A stretch of DNA of 64,000 nucleotides from Burkholderiales bacterium (lineage in GTDB: Bacteria; Pseudomonadota; Gammaproteobacteria; Burkholderiales; Burkholderiaceae_F), in the NCBI GenBank assembly GCA_016716275.1, contig JADJWR010000001.1, positions 1 to 64,000 on the forward strand, written 5' to 3'. Below the pieces are notes generated by a model. That model ran no database searches. It was not told the origin of the DNA and saw only the letters and a program-made list of their open reading frames with translations. Below, in pieces: positions 6,941 through 15,707 of this stretch. Made by a program: the position numbers and the translations under genes. The first letter of the stretch is position 1, and every line of letters starts with the position of its first letter.

Positions 6941-9487
6941 ATGAGACTTACGAGGCGGTCGTTCATTCAAGCGTCTGCTGCCACCAGCGGTCTGCTTGCG
7001 GCGGGCTGCGCGACCAAGCCGCCGGTATCGGCGGCGATGGCGCCGCGCAAGATGAAGGGCGGCACGCCGGCCAAGGGCGACTGGGTGGCCAGCACCTGCC
7101 AGGGCTGCACGCAGTGGTGCGCGATCGAAGTGCTGGTGCAGAACGGCCGCGCCGTGCGCGTGCGCGGCAACCAGAACTCGAAGACCAACCACGGCTACGT
7201 CTGCCCGCGCGGCCACATGATCCCGGCGCAGCTGTACGACCCGGACCGGATCAAGGTACCGCTGAAGCGGACCAATCCGGCCAAGGGCCGCGGCGTTGAT
7301 CCGAAGTTCGTGCCGATCACCTGGGACGAGGCGCTCGACACCGTCGCCGACAGGATGATCGAACTGCGCAAGGCCAACGAGCCGCACAAGCTCCTCTACC
7401 TGCGCGGCCGCTATTCGGCCACTGGCACCGCGCTGCTGTACGGCACGCTGCCGAAGATCTTCGGCACGCCAAACTACTTCTCGCACAGCGCCATCTGCGC
7501 CGAGGCGGAGAAGATGGGCCCCGGCCTGACGCAGGGCTTCTTCGGCTACCGCGACTACGACCTGGAGAAGGTCAACTGCCTGGTGATCTGGGGCTGCGAT
7601 CCGCTGTCGTCGAACCGCCAGGTGCCGAACACCATCCACCGCTTCGGCGAGATCATGGCGCGCGGCACGGTGATCGCCGTCGACCCGCGCCTGTCGGTCT
7701 CTGCCTCCAAGGCGCATGAGTGGCTGCCGCTGCTGCCGGGCACCGACGGCGCGCTGGCCGGCGCCGTCGCCCACGTGCTGCTGACCGAGGGACTGTGGAG
7801 CAAGGAGTTCGTCGGCGACTTCAAGGATGGGCGCAACCAGTTCGTCGCTGGCCGAGCGGTCGACGAGGCCTCATTCGCCGAGAAGGAAACGAACGGGGTC
7901 GCCAAGTGGTGGAACCTGGAGGTGAAGGACCGCACGCCGGCCTGGGCTGAGAAGGAGTGCGGCGTCCCGGCAGCGCAGATCGTCCGGGCAGCACGGGCGA
8001 TGGGCAAGGCCGCCCCGCGCACCGCGGTCTGGATGGGACCCGGCGCCGCGATGCAGCCGCGCGGCACCTACAGCGCGATGTACGTGCATGCACTGAACGG
8101 CCTGCTCGGCTCGGTGGACAACGAAGGCGGCGTCTGGCAGTCGAGCAGCGTGCCGACCGGCAAGTTCGCCAGCGCCGACAAGTACGTCGACGACATGGCG
8201 AAGAGCTTCGGCAAGGGCAAGAAGCTCGACGGGCGAGGCGCCAAGGACATGCCGGCGATGATGAACGCCAAACCCGGCAGCGGCGTGGTCACCAACAACG
8301 TCGCCAACGGCATGCTCAAGGATCCGGGTGCCGCCAAGGTCGTCATTGCCTCGTGGAACAACTTCAACTTCTCCTGCACCGGCGCGCAACGCTGGGACCA
8401 GGCGATGGCCAAGGTGCCGTTCTTCGTGCACATGGTCACCAACCCGTCGGAGATGACGCAGTTTGCCGACATCGTGCTGCCGGCGACCTTCAACTCGGCC
8501 GAGGGCACGTCGATCATCACCAACATGGGCAACGGCTACGGCTACGCGTCGATCCAGCAGCCGGTCGCCAGGCGCCTGTGGGACGTGAAGCAGGAGGAGA
8601 CCGAGGTGATGTGGCTGTTGGCGCAGAAGCTGGCGAAGAAGGGCTTCCCGAATCTCTACGACTACTACGCGAAGGAGTTCAAGGATCCCGAGACCGGCAA
8701 GCTGCCGGCCAACGAACTGGAGTTCAGCGAGATCGCCGCCAAGATCTCCAGCGCACCGCTTTGGATGGCAAAGGAACCGCTGAAAGGCGACGCACCGATC
8801 GCCGGCTGGGCCGAGTTCCGCAAGCGCGGCATGTTCAGCGGCCCGAAGTACACGCTGAAGAAGGGCTGGGGCGGCAAGTTCAACACCGCCACCAAGAAGT
8901 TCGAGTTCTACAGCGAGACGATGAAGAAGGGGCTCGAGGAGCACGCCAAGAAGCACAACGCCACCGTCGACGAGATCCTGGCGGTGTCGGGTTACGTCGC
9001 CAAGGGCGAAGTGGCCTTCGTGCCGCACTACGAGCCGCCGAAGCGCCACGGCAGCCTCGCCGAGTACCCGTTCACCTTCATCGACCACAAGAGCCGCCTG
9101 AACCGCGAGGGCCGCTCGCAGAACCTGACCTGGTACCAGGAGTTCAAGAAGGTCGATCCGGGCGACGTGTCGTGGGACGACGTGCTGAAGATGAACCCGG
9201 CCGACGGCAGGAAGCTCGGCCTGAAATCCGGCGACATGGTCAGGATCACCTCGCCGACCGGCTCGATCACCGCCAAGCTCAGGCTGTGGGAGGGCGTGCG
9301 GCCGGGCACGGTCGCCAAGTGCTACGGGCAGGGCCACTGGGCCTACGGGCGGGTCGCGACGGAGAGCTTCGGCAAGTCGTCGCGAGGCGGCAACAACAAC
9401 GAGATCCTGGTCGATGAATACGACCGCCTGAGCGGCTCCACCGCGCGCAACGGCGGCTTCACCGGCGTGCGGATCGCCAAGGCCTGA
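6941..9487 (+). CDS. arrA: Respiratory arsenate reductase catalytic subunit ArrA
   Basis: Periplasmic molybdopterin enzyme that reduces arsenate to arsenite as terminal respiratory step. Start at 6941 follows CGGAGGAGCT. A Tat signal (RRSFIQ, residues 5-10) precedes the mature protein; the signal end LLAAGC also resembles a lipobox. The [4Fe-4S] site is C53-x2-C56-x3-C60-x27-C88. RGRY (155-158) and SHSAICAEAEK (H182, the likely Mo ligand C186, K191) match the ArrA lineage of the DMSO-reductase superfamily. 848 aa is the usual ArrA length. Partner ArrB, a TorD chaperone and arsR-arsC-acr3 follow, which supports arsenic. The related arsenite oxidase ArxA is the main alternative; RGRY rather than an ArxA-like GRGWG at this place favours ArrA. 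The frame is intact, unlike its upstream neighbours. Confidence 0.8.
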   Translation: MRLTRRSFIQASAATSGLLAAGCATKPPVSAAMAPRKMKGGTPAKGDWVASTCQGCTQWCAIEVLVQNGRAVRVRGNQNSKTNHGYVCPRGHMIPAQLYDPDRIKVPLKRTNPAKGRGVDPKFVPITWDEALDTVADRMIELRKANEPHKLLYLRGRYSATGTALLYGTLPKIFGTPNYFSHSAICAEAEKMGPGLTQGFFGYRDYDLEKVNCLVIWGCDPLSSNRQVPNTIHRFGEIMARGTVIAVDPRLSVSASKAHEWLPLLPGTDGALAGAVAHVLLTEGLWSKEFVGDFKDGRNQFVAGRAVDEASFAEKETNGVAKWWNLEVKDRTPAWAEKECGVPAAQIVRAARAMGKAAPRTAVWMGPGAAMQPRGTYSAMYVHALNGLLGSVDNEGGVWQSSSVPTGKFASADKYVDDMAKSFGKGKKLDGRGAKDMPAMMNAKPGSGVVTNNVANGMLKDPGAAKVVIASWNNFNFSCTGAQRWDQAMAKVPFFVHMVTNPSEMTQFADIVLPATFNSAEGTSIITNMGNGYGYASIQQPVARRLWDVKQEETEVMWLLAQKLAKKGFPNLYDYYAKEFKDPETGKLPANELEFSEIAAKISSAPLWMAKEPLKGDAPIAGWAEFRKRGMFSGPKYTLKKGWGGKFNTATKKFEFYSETMKKGLEEHAKKHNATVDEILAVSGYVAKGEVAFVPHYEPPKRHGSLAEYPFTFIDHKSRLNREGRSQNLTWYQEFKKVDPGDVSWDDVLKMNPADGRKLGLKSGDMVRITSPTGSITAKLRLWEGVRPGTVAKCYGQGHWAYGRVATESFGKSSRGGNNNEILVDEYDRLSGSTARNGGFTGVRIAKA

Positions 9488-9516
9488 CCCCAACCTGCGA
9501 GCTGAAGGAGATCGAG

Positions 9517-10287
9517 ATGAGATTCGGAATGGTCATCGACCTGCAGCGCTGCGTCGGTTGCGGAGCCTGCGCATTCGCCTGCAAGGCGGAGAACAACACG
9601 CGCGACCGCGCGGACGGCCAGAGCTACAACTGGGCCGACTTCATCATGAAGACCGAGGGGATCTTCCCCAGCGTCACCCACTGGGTGATGCCGGTGCTGT
9701 GCAACCACTGCAGCAACGCCGCCTGCGTCGAGGTCTGCCCGGTGACGCCGCAGAAGGCCATGTACAAGACGCCGGAAGGCATCACCATGCACGACCCGAG
9801 CCTGTGCATCGGCTGCGGCCAGTGCATGGCGGCCTGCCCGTACAGCAGCCCGGCGCTGGAGGACGACAGCCTGGCGGGCGAGAGCTACAGCGTGATCAGC
9901 TTCAACATGCCGGACGCGCCGACGCAGCCGAAGTGGGCGGACACCAAGGCGCTGATCCCGGGCGGCACGGCCTCCGGCGCCGACGTCGCCAAACGCGCGG
10001 GCGCGGCGCCGCCGATGATGAACGCCTTCGCCGGCAACGACGTGACGCCGGTGCGCAAGGCGGGCGTGGTCGAGAAGTGCACGTTCTGCTACCACCGCAC
10101 GACCAACGGCATGCTGCCGGCCTGCGTCGAGGTCTGCCCGTCGAAGGCGCGCATCTTCGGCGACCAGGAGGATTCGGCATCGCAGATCGCCCAGGTGCTG
10201 AAGGCGAACAAGTCGTTCCGCCTGAAGGAAGAGGCGGGCACGCAGCCGAACGTGCACTACATCAACAAGTACACGGTGCGCGGCTAG
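9517..10287 (+). CDS. arrB: Respiratory arsenate reductase iron-sulfur subunit ArrB
   Basis: Electron-transfer subunit carrying four [4Fe-4S] clusters to ArrA. Start behind GAAGGAGATCGAG, 29 bases after arrA. The sixteen expected cysteines are present in four groups: CVGCGACAFAC, CNHCSNAACVEVC, CIGCGQCMAAC and CTFCYHRTTNGMLPACVEVC. 256 aa, without a signal peptide, so it would be exported together with ArrA through the Tat system. There is no NrfD-type membrane anchor (ArrC) gene beside it, so electrons would have to come from a quinol dehydrogenase encoded elsewhere. Family-level call as DMSO-reductase-type FeS subunit is certain; arr identity rests on the partner. Confidence 0.8.
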   Translation: MRFGMVIDLQRCVGCGACAFACKAENNTRDRADGQSYNWADFIMKTEGIFPSVTHWVMPVLCNHCSNAACVEVCPVTPQKAMYKTPEGITMHDPSLCIGCGQCMAACPYSSPALEDDSLAGESYSVISFNMPDAPTQPKWADTKALIPGGTASGADVAKRAGAAPPMMNAFAGNDVTPVRKAGVVEKCTFCYHRTTNGMLPACVEVCPSKARIFGDQEDSASQIAQVLKANKSFRLKEEAGTQPNVHYINKYTVRG

Positions 10288-10309
10288 GGCGCCTCGCGCA
10301 GCATGCCCG

Positions 10310-10335
10310 GGGGCGGGCGCGCCCCGCCCCTTCTT
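10310..10335 (+). terminator. Terminator-like hairpin after arrB
   Basis: GGGGCGGG (10310-10317) pairs with CCCGCCCC (10323-10330) around CGCGC, followed by TTCTT. It lies between arrB and the chaperone gene and could reduce read-through to the downstream genes. Confidence 0.45.
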
Positions 10336-10355
10336 GCCGCCGCCGGAATCTGCCG

Positions 10356-10990
10356 ATGCCCGCCGACGACTTCGATTCGCTCGCCGCCCGCGCCGACCTC
10401 TCGCCTGCTGGCAGCCTGCTACTACCAGCCGGGGCCGGAGTTCGCCGAGGAGGGCCTGTTCGATTCGCTGCAACGGCGCCGCGGCGCGGCTGGACGGCGA
10501 GCTGGCGGCGCGCTCGCGGCGGCTCGGCGATGCGTTCGGCGCGGCCGACCCGCAGGAACTGCTGGTCGACTACACGCGGCTGTTCCTCGGCCCGATCGAG
10601 GCGCCGGCACGGCTGTACGGCTCGGTGTGGCTGGAGGCACGTCAGGGCCTGATGCAGGATTCGACGGTGGCCGTGCTCGACCTGTACGCCGAAGGCGGCT
10701 TCGAGATGGACGAGTCGTTCCGCGACCTACCCGACCACGTCGCCGCCGAACTGGAGTTCCTGTATCTGCTGCTGTTTCGCCAGGCCGAGGCGCTGCGCGA
10801 CGGCGATGCGCAGGCGCAGTCGCGCTTCGCCGCGCTGCGGCTGCGGCTGCTCGACGAACAGCTCGGTCGCTGGGTCGATCCGTTCGCCGCCGCCACGGCA
10901 GCGTCGGCGCAGACAGCCTTCTACCGCGAGCTCGCCGGCCTGACGGAGGCCTTCGTCGATGCCGAGAAGGCGGCCGCGGCCGGGCCGTAG
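10356..10990 (+). CDS. arrD: TorD/ArrD-type molybdoenzyme chaperone, two frameshifts near the start
   Basis: Cytoplasmic chaperone for cofactor insertion and Tat proofreading of ArrA. MPADDFDSLAARADL starts at 10356, then a frame change gives RLLAACYYQPGPEFAEEGLFDSL, and a second change near 10480 gives the long C-terminal part with YTRLFLGPIEAPARLYGSVWLE (the conserved Y-x-x-LF-x-GP motif of TorD proteins) and HVAAELEFLYLLLFRQAEAL. Total about 211 aa, normal for TorD. The arrD name is by context. The C-terminal 165 residues are clean, so the two early indels may be sequence errors. Confidence 0.7.
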
Positions 10991-11080
10991 CCTGCGGGTC
11001 TTTCCGGACGGCAGGCAGGCCGGCCACTGGCGCAGAATCGCCGGCAGCTGATTCGCCGGCCGACCCAAGGAGGGCGATCG

Positions 11081-11305
11081 ATGGGCGACGCGAAGCAGCC
11101 TCCCGTGTGGCGCCAGCCCACCGGCGCGGCGGTGTCGTGCATCGAAAAGCTCAAGGTGCTGAACGAGAACTACCGCGAGCTCGCCCAGCTGACACAGGAC
11201 GCTTTCGAGGACGCGCTGCTGATGGACTGCGACGAGACGCAGGTCCGGCAGGCGCTGCACGAACTGGTCGACTCGCTGCACAACCCGTATCGGGGCCGGA
11301 TGTGA
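11081..11305 (+). CDS. Conserved 74-aa hypothetical protein in arsenic island
   Basis: Strong ribosome-binding site AAGGAGGGCGATCG before ATG at 11081. The product (PVWRQPTGAAVSCIEKLKVL, NENYRELAQLTQDAFEDALL, MDCDETQVRQALHELVDSLH, NPYR) is mostly helical and acidic, soluble, with two cysteines. I recognise it only as a small protein of unknown function that can accompany molybdoenzyme gene sets. It lies 90 bases after the chaperone gene and 57 bases before arsR, on the same strand, so a role in maturation or assembly of ArrAB is possible but not shown. Confidence 0.65.
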   Translation: MGDAKQPPVWRQPTGAAVSCIEKLKVLNENYRELAQLTQDAFEDALLMDCDETQVRQALHELVDSLHNPYRGRM

Positions 11306-11362
11306 GAGGCGGCCTACGCCGCGTCACACGAAGGTCATTTATATTTTGATAATCTTCGAACC

Positions 11363-11725
11363 ATGAAACCGAAGAACGTGGTCACGGCGCTCGCTGCGCT
11401 GGCCCAGGACACCCGGCTGGCGGTCTATCGAATGCTGGTGCAGCAGGGACCGTCCGGGCTGGCGGCCGGCGAGATCGCCAGCCGGCTCGACATCCCGCCG
11501 GCCACACTCAGCTTCCACCTGAAGGAGCTGGCGCAGGCCGGGCTGGCCACGTCGCGCCAGCAAGGCCGCTTCGTCTACTACGCGGCGAACTTCGAGGCGA
11601 TGAACGCGCTGGTCGCCTTCCTCACCGAGAACTGCTGCGCCGCCGACTGCGGCCCGGCCTGCGCGCCGGTGGTGGCCTGCGAGCCGGTGAAGGTCGTGCG
11701 CAGCGCGAAGAAGAGCCGGGCCTGA
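11363..11725 (+). CDS. arsR: ArsR-family transcriptional repressor
   Basis: Winged-helix metalloregulator that should leave DNA when As(III) binds. The helix-turn-helix is EIASRLDIPPATLSFHLKEL with LATSRQQGRFVYYAANFEAM in the wing. The C-terminal cysteine cluster (ENCCAADCGPACAP with VVAC) probably supplies the As(III) site; it is outside the helix-3 CVC motif of classical ArsR, as in other C-terminal-cysteine ArsR types. The start is poorly supported by a Shine-Dalgarno, but an AT-rich promoter-like stretch (TTTATATTTTGATAAT, about 11338-11353) lies immediately before it, in marked contrast to the GC-rich surroundings. arsC and acr3 follow in the same direction. Confidence 0.88.
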   Translation: MKPKNVVTALAALAQDTRLAVYRMLVQQGPSGLAAGEIASRLDIPPATLSFHLKELAQAGLATSRQQGRFVYYAANFEAMNALVAFLTENCCAADCGPACAPVVACEPVKVVRSAKKSRA

Positions 11726-11752
11726 TGCCACCCCTCGCCGAGCACCGCTGCG

Positions 11753-12277
11753 ATGATCCCGAACCGAAAGCCCTACGACGTGCTGTTCCTGTGCACCGGC
11801 AATTCGGCGCGCTCGATCCTCGCCGAGGCGCTGCTCAACGCGATGGGCGGCGGCCGCTTCCGCGCCCACTCGGCCGGCAGCCATCCGAAGGGCGCCGTCA
11901 ATCCGCATGCCCTGAAACTGCTGGCGCGCAGCCGCCTGCCGACCGAGGGGCTGCGCAGCAAGAGCTGGGACGAGTTCGCCGCGCCCGGCGCGCCGTCGCT
12001 CGATTTCGTCTTCACCGTATGCGACTCGGCTGCCGGCGAGGTCTGCCCGATCTGGCCGGGCCAGCCGATGAGCGCGCACTGGGGCATTGCCGATCCGGCG
12101 GCGGTCACTGGCAGCGAAGCGGCAATCGACCGCGCCTTCTTTGCCGCCTACGAGCAGCTGCAGCGCCGCATCAGCCTGTTCACCAGCCTGCGCCTCGATC
12201 AACTCGACCGGGTCGCCCTGAAGCAGCGCATCGACGAGATCGGCCGCACCAGCGATGCCGCCGCTGCGTCGTCGTAA
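11753..12277 (+). CDS. arsC: Arsenate reductase, low-molecular-weight phosphatase type
   Basis: Cytoplasmic detoxification enzyme reducing arsenate to arsenite for export. The P-loop VLFLCTGNSARSILAEALLN is the LMW-PTPase-type CX5R active site (CTGNSARS). VFTVCDSAAGEVCPIWPG provides the later redox cysteines and the Asp loop, and HWGIADPAAV is typical of the arsenate-reductase subgroup. 174 aa. The start ATG at 11753 lies 28 bases after arsR. Presence of ArsC beside ArrA means the cell has both respiratory and detoxifying arsenate reduction. Confidence 0.88.
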   Translation: MIPNRKPYDVLFLCTGNSARSILAEALLNAMGGGRFRAHSAGSHPKGAVNPHALKLLARSRLPTEGLRSKSWDEFAAPGAPSLDFVFTVCDSAAGEVCPIWPGQPMSAHWGIADPAAVTGSEAAIDRAFFAAYEQLQRRISLFTSLRLDQLDRVALKQRIDEIGRTSDAAAASS

Positions 12278-12299
12278 GTCGCCCACAGGCCTGCCGACG

Positions 12300-13385
12300 A
12301 TGGGCTCTCCCGCCGCGACCGCGCCGCCACCGGTGACCTCGATGAGCGTCTTCGAGCGCTACCTGACGGTGTGGGTGGCGATCTGCATCGTCGCCGGCAT
12401 CGCTCTGGGTCAGCTCTTCCCGGCGCCGGTGCAGGCGGTAGGCCACATGGAACTCGCCCAGGTCAACCTGCCGGTCGGCGTGCTGATCTGGGTGATGATC
12501 ATCCCGATGCTCGCGAAGATCGACTTCGGCGCCCTGGGCCAGGTGCGCCAGCACGTTCGCGGCATCGGCGTGACGCTCTTCATCAACTGGGCGGTCAAGC
12601 CCTTCTCGATGGCGCTGCTGGCCTGGATCTTCATCCGCCAGGTCTTCGCGCCGTACCTGCCGGCCGAGAGCCTCGACAGCTACGTCGCCGGGCTGATCCT
12701 GCTCGCCGCCGCGCCGTGCACGGCGATGGTGTTCGTCTGGAGCCGGCTCACCGGCGGCGACCCGTACTTCACGCTGTCGCAGGTCGCCCTGAACGACACC
12801 ATCATGATCTTCGCCTTCGCGCCGATCGTCGCCCTGCTGCTCGGGCTGTCGTCGATCACCGTGCCGTGGGACACGCTGCTGATCTCGGTCGGCATGTACA
12901 TCGTCATTCCGGTGGTGATCGCCCAGCTCGTCCGCTCGCAGGTGCTGGCGCGCGGCGGCCAGCCGGCGCTCGACGCGTTGCTGCACCGGATCGGCCCGTG
13001 GTCGATCGCCGCGCTGCTCGCCACCCTGGTGCTGCTGTTCGCCTTCCAGGGCGGGCAGATCCTGCGCCAGCCGCTGGTCATCGCCATGCTGGCGGTGCCG
13101 ATCCTGATCCAGGTGTTCTTCAATGCCAGCCTCGCCTACTGGCTGAACCGCAAGGTGGGCGAGAAGCACTCGGTCGCCTGCCCCTCGGCGCTGATCGGCG
13201 CGTCGAACTTCTTCGAACTGGCGGTGGCCGCGGCGATCAGCCTGTTCGGCTTCGACTCCGGCGCGGCGCTGGCGACAGTCGTCGGCGTGCTGATCGAGGT
13301 GCCGGTGATGCTGCTCGTCGTGCGCGTGGTCAACGCCAGCAAAGGCTGGTACGAGCGCGGCGCGCAGCGGGCTTCTTCCCTGTGA
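12300..13385 (+). CDS. acr3: ACR3-family arsenite efflux transporter
   Basis: Ten-helix inner-membrane carrier exporting As(III), driven by the proton gradient. FERYLTVWVAICIVAGIALG is the first helix; LAAAPCTAMVFVWSRLTGGD contains the conserved cysteine of ACR3 helix 4, and CPSALIGASNFFELAVAAAI is the conserved helix-9 region. About 360 aa, standard. Start candidates are 12255 (overlapping arsC), 12300 and 12342 (MSVFERYLT); none has a good ribosome-binding site and I chose 12300. Last gene of the arsenic unit. Confidence 0.88.
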   Translation: MGSPAATAPPPVTSMSVFERYLTVWVAICIVAGIALGQLFPAPVQAVGHMELAQVNLPVGVLIWVMIIPMLAKIDFGALGQVRQHVRGIGVTLFINWAVKPFSMALLAWIFIRQVFAPYLPAESLDSYVAGLILLAAAPCTAMVFVWSRLTGGDPYFTLSQVALNDTIMIFAFAPIVALLLGLSSITVPWDTLLISVGMYIVIPVVIAQLVRSQVLARGGQPALDALLHRIGPWSIAALLATLVLLFAFQGGQILRQPLVIAMLAVPILIQVFFNASLAYWLNRKVGEKHSVACPSALIGASNFFELAVAAAISLFGFDSGAALATVVGVLIEVPVMLLVVRVVNASKGWYERGAQRASSL

Positions 13386-13470
13386 CCGAGGGGAGAGGTC
13401 GGGAGCGCTGAGCGAGCTTGCACCCGACAGTTGCGTTGTGCAGACTGTGTCCGCAATCGAGGGGCCTGCC

Positions 13471-13704
13471 ATGAACGCTGCCAACCAACTGCATCGAATC
13501 ACGACGAACGCGGAAGTCTGCGGTGGCCGGCCGTGCATCCGAGGGCTTCGCATGCGGGTCAAGGACATCCTCGATCTGCTTGCCAACGGCGCATCGGTCG
13601 AGGAGATCCTTGCCGACTACCCCTATCTCGAGCGAGACGACATAACCGCAGCGCTTCAGTACGCCGCTGCTCAGCTCGATCATCCGGTGCTGCACGCCGC
13701 CTGA
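13471..13704 (+). CDS. DUF433 antitoxin-like protein
   Basis: Short DNA-binding-type protein of DUF433, usually the antitoxin partner of a PIN-like DUF5615 toxin. HRITTNAEVCGGRPCIRG, then LRMRVKDILDLLANGASVEE with ILADYPYLERDDITAALQYA is the family core. Start chosen at 13471 (MNAANQLHRI); an upstream in-frame start at 13438 would add 11 residues. The frame is intact, whereas the toxin gene that should follow is reduced to two fragments (next entry). Confidence 0.85.
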   Translation: MNAANQLHRITTNAEVCGGRPCIRGLRMRVKDILDLLANGASVEEILADYPYLERDDITAALQYAAAQLDHPVLHAA

Positions 13705-13715
13705 TACCGCCCGCC

Positions 13716-13839
13716 GTGCGGTTTCTGGTCGATGCCAATCTGCCGCCGGCGCTCTGCGTTCTTTTCGCAACTTGAGCTTGTCTGGCCGCAGTTCGAGGCG
13801 GCACTGCAACGTGGCGAGCCTTTGGTCGAGGTGACGTAG
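13716..13839 (+). pseudogene. Remnant of DUF5615 PIN-like toxin gene
   Basis: GTG at 13716 starts VRFLVDANLPPALCVLFAT then TGA. VDANLPPAL is the N-terminal catalytic Asp motif of DUF5615 PIN-like nucleases. Overlapping it in another frame, 13774-13839 reads ELVWPQFEAALQRGEPLVEV followed by T and a stop, matching the C-terminal end of the same family. About 60 central residues are missing, so the toxin has been inactivated by an internal deletion while the antitoxin remains. Confidence 0.6.
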
Positions 13840-13861
13840 TCCAAAGCGATTCCCTGCCCAC

Positions 13862-13893
13862 AGAAAGAAAACAGCGGCGCATCGCTGCGCCGC
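13862..13893 (-). terminator. Rho-independent terminator of DASS transporter gene
   Basis: Read on the minus strand, GCGGCGCA-GCGA-TGCGCCGC is followed by TGTTTTCTTTCTG. A second hairpin CCGCCGCGCG-TCG-CGCGCGGCGG (13905-13927) lies between it and the gene end. Confidence 0.75.
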
Positions 13894-13939
13894 CGTCGCC
13901 GATTCCGCCGCGCGTCGCGCGCGGCGGTTCATCGGAACA

Positions 13940-15454
13940 TCAGCCGATCATCGCCAGCCACGGCACGCCGATCACCAGCAGCGCGACGAAGAAGATCACG
14001 CCGAAGATCGCGCCGAGCCGCCAGTAATCCCTGGCGGGGATGTAGCCGCTGCCGTAGTACACCGGGCTCGGCCCGGTGGCATACGGGGTGAGGATGCCCA
14101 TGATGCCGAGCGTCATCACCAGCAGCAGCGCGAACATGCGCATGTCCATGTCCGGCACGCCCATGCCGACCGCCAGCATCACCGGCAGCATCGCCGTCAC
14201 GTGGGCGGTGATGCTGGCGAACAGGTAGTGGGTGAAGTAGAACACCGCCACCAGCAGCAGCATCGCCACCATCGGCGAGAAGCCGGCCATCTGGCTGCCC
14301 ACCGTGTCGGCGAACCACTTGACGAAGCCGACCTTGTTCAGGCCGCCGGCCAGCGCTACCAGGGTGGCGAACCAGACCAGTGTGTTCCAGGCCGCCTTGT
14401 TGGCCAGTATGTCGTCCCAGCTGACCACGCGAAGCAGGACCATCAGCACGATCACCGCCATCGCCACCGTGGTGGCGTTGATCAGCGCGCCGCCGAAGAT
14501 CCACAGCGCCAGCGCCATCAGCACCAGCACCGCCAGTTCGATCTCGCGCAGCGTCAAGCTGCCGAGCTTGGCCAGTTCGGCGCCGGCCCACTTCGGCACC
14601 TCGTCGCCGCTCTTCACTTCCGGCGGATACAGCAGGTAAGTCAGCAGCGGCAGCAGCAGCAGCAGCACGATGCCGACCGGCGCGAAGGCGACGAACCAGT
14701 CGGTCCAGCTGATCGCAACGCCGGCGGTCTTGCTGGCCATCTCGGTGGCCAGCAGGTTCGGCGCCATGCCGGTGACGAACATCGAGCTGGTGATGGTTGT
14801 GGCGGCGATCGCCGTCCACATCAGGTAGCCGCCGATCTTCCGCGACGACGGATCGTTCGGCTTGCTGTCGTACAACGCCGGCAGGTTGCGGATCACCGGG
14901 TAGATGGTGCCGCCGCTGCGGGCGGTGTTCGACGGCGTGAACGGCGCCAGCAGCACGTCGGCGATGGTGACCGCATAGCCGAGCGTGAGCGTTCGCCTGC
15001 CCATCGCCTTGACCAGCACCAGCGCGATGCGCTTGCCCAGGCCGCTCTTCTCGTAGCCGAGCGCGAACATGAACGCGGCGAATATGAGCCACACCACCGT
15101 GTTGGAGAAACCGGAAAGCGCCCACGTCAGGCTGGCGTTGGCCGGCTTGAAGCCCGCCTTGGCCAGCTCGGCGGGAGAGAACAGCACGTACGGCGACAGC
15201 AGGGTGACGAGCACCACGCCGATCAGGCCGATTGCCGCGCCCGGCAGCGGTTCGACCATCAGGCCGACGATGACGCCGGCGAAGATGGCGAAGAAGTACC
15301 AGGCATGCTGTGCCAGGCCTTCCGGCGGGGGGAAAAGTGCGATGACGCCGGCCACGATGACCGGCAGTAGCGCCTTCCAGGGAAACCCGTGTGCCGCCTT
15401 GTGAGCGGTTGGGGTCCCGGGAGCGGCGCCGCGTTCAGCAAGCGCGTTTGCCAT
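13940..15454 (-). CDS. DASS-family (SLC13/CitT-type) anion:Na+ or antiport carrier
   Basis: Inner-membrane di-/tricarboxylate transporter, 504 aa with about 12-14 helices. Typical family segments are VEPLPGAAIGLIGVVLVTLL, NASLTWALSGFSNTVVWLIF, LLAPFTPSNTARSGGTIYPV (SNT motif of the first substrate hairpin), TGMAPNLLATEMASK and ATGPSPVYYGSGYI. The last stretches resemble the CitT/2-oxoglutarate-malate branch. Start ATG at 15454. The same strand carries a second DASS gene upstream, but 250 bases separate them and this gene has its own terminator. Substrate cannot be read from sequence. Confidence 0.88.
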   Translation of the reverse strand: MANALAERGAAPGTPTAHKAAHGFPWKALLPVIVAGVIALFPPPEGLAQHAWYFFAIFAGVIVGLMVEPLPGAAIGLIGVVLVTLLSPYVLFSPAELAKAGFKPANASLTWALSGFSNTVVWLIFAAFMFALGYEKSGLGKRIALVLVKAMGRRTLTLGYAVTIADVLLAPFTPSNTARSGGTIYPVIRNLPALYDSKPNDPSSRKIGGYLMWTAIAATTITSSMFVTGMAPNLLATEMASKTAGVAISWTDWFVAFAPVGIVLLLLLPLLTYLLYPPEVKSGDEVPKWAGAELAKLGSLTLREIELAVLVLMALALWIFGGALINATTVAMAVIVLMVLLRVVSWDDILANKAAWNTLVWFATLVALAGGLNKVGFVKWFADTVGSQMAGFSPMVAMLLLVAVFYFTHYLFASITAHVTAMLPVMLAVGMGVPDMDMRMFALLLVMTLGIMGILTPYATGPSPVYYGSGYIPARDYWRLGAIFGVIFFVALLVIGVPWLAMIG

Positions 15455-15707
15455 GGAGACCTCCGAGGTGATGAAGCTGATGGAACAAGAACGAAGAAAC
15501 GCTCTGACGACTTGTATTGGGGAAATCCGATATGGACAGATTGTCGTCAGGCTGACGGTGGCAGACCTGCGCTGCATCAAAGCTGCCGCCTGAATCGGCC
15601 GCAGGAGCGCGAAGGCGCGACGTCGCCGCAACGAACGGCCGGAAGCGGAGGGGTCCCGGTCCGGCCATGCCCCGAAGTGGTGCGCGAACCGGCCGCAGCC
15701 GGCGCGC

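Noticed and set aside
6941..9487. Arsenite oxidase ArxA as identity of the catalytic subunit
   Set aside because: RGRY at 155-158 and the flanking sequence look like ArrA; ArxA would be expected to have a GRGWG-type motif. Kept as alternative.
7871..9493. 540-aa minus-strand frame inside arrA
   Set aside because: Antisense of a clearly conserved molybdoenzyme gene.
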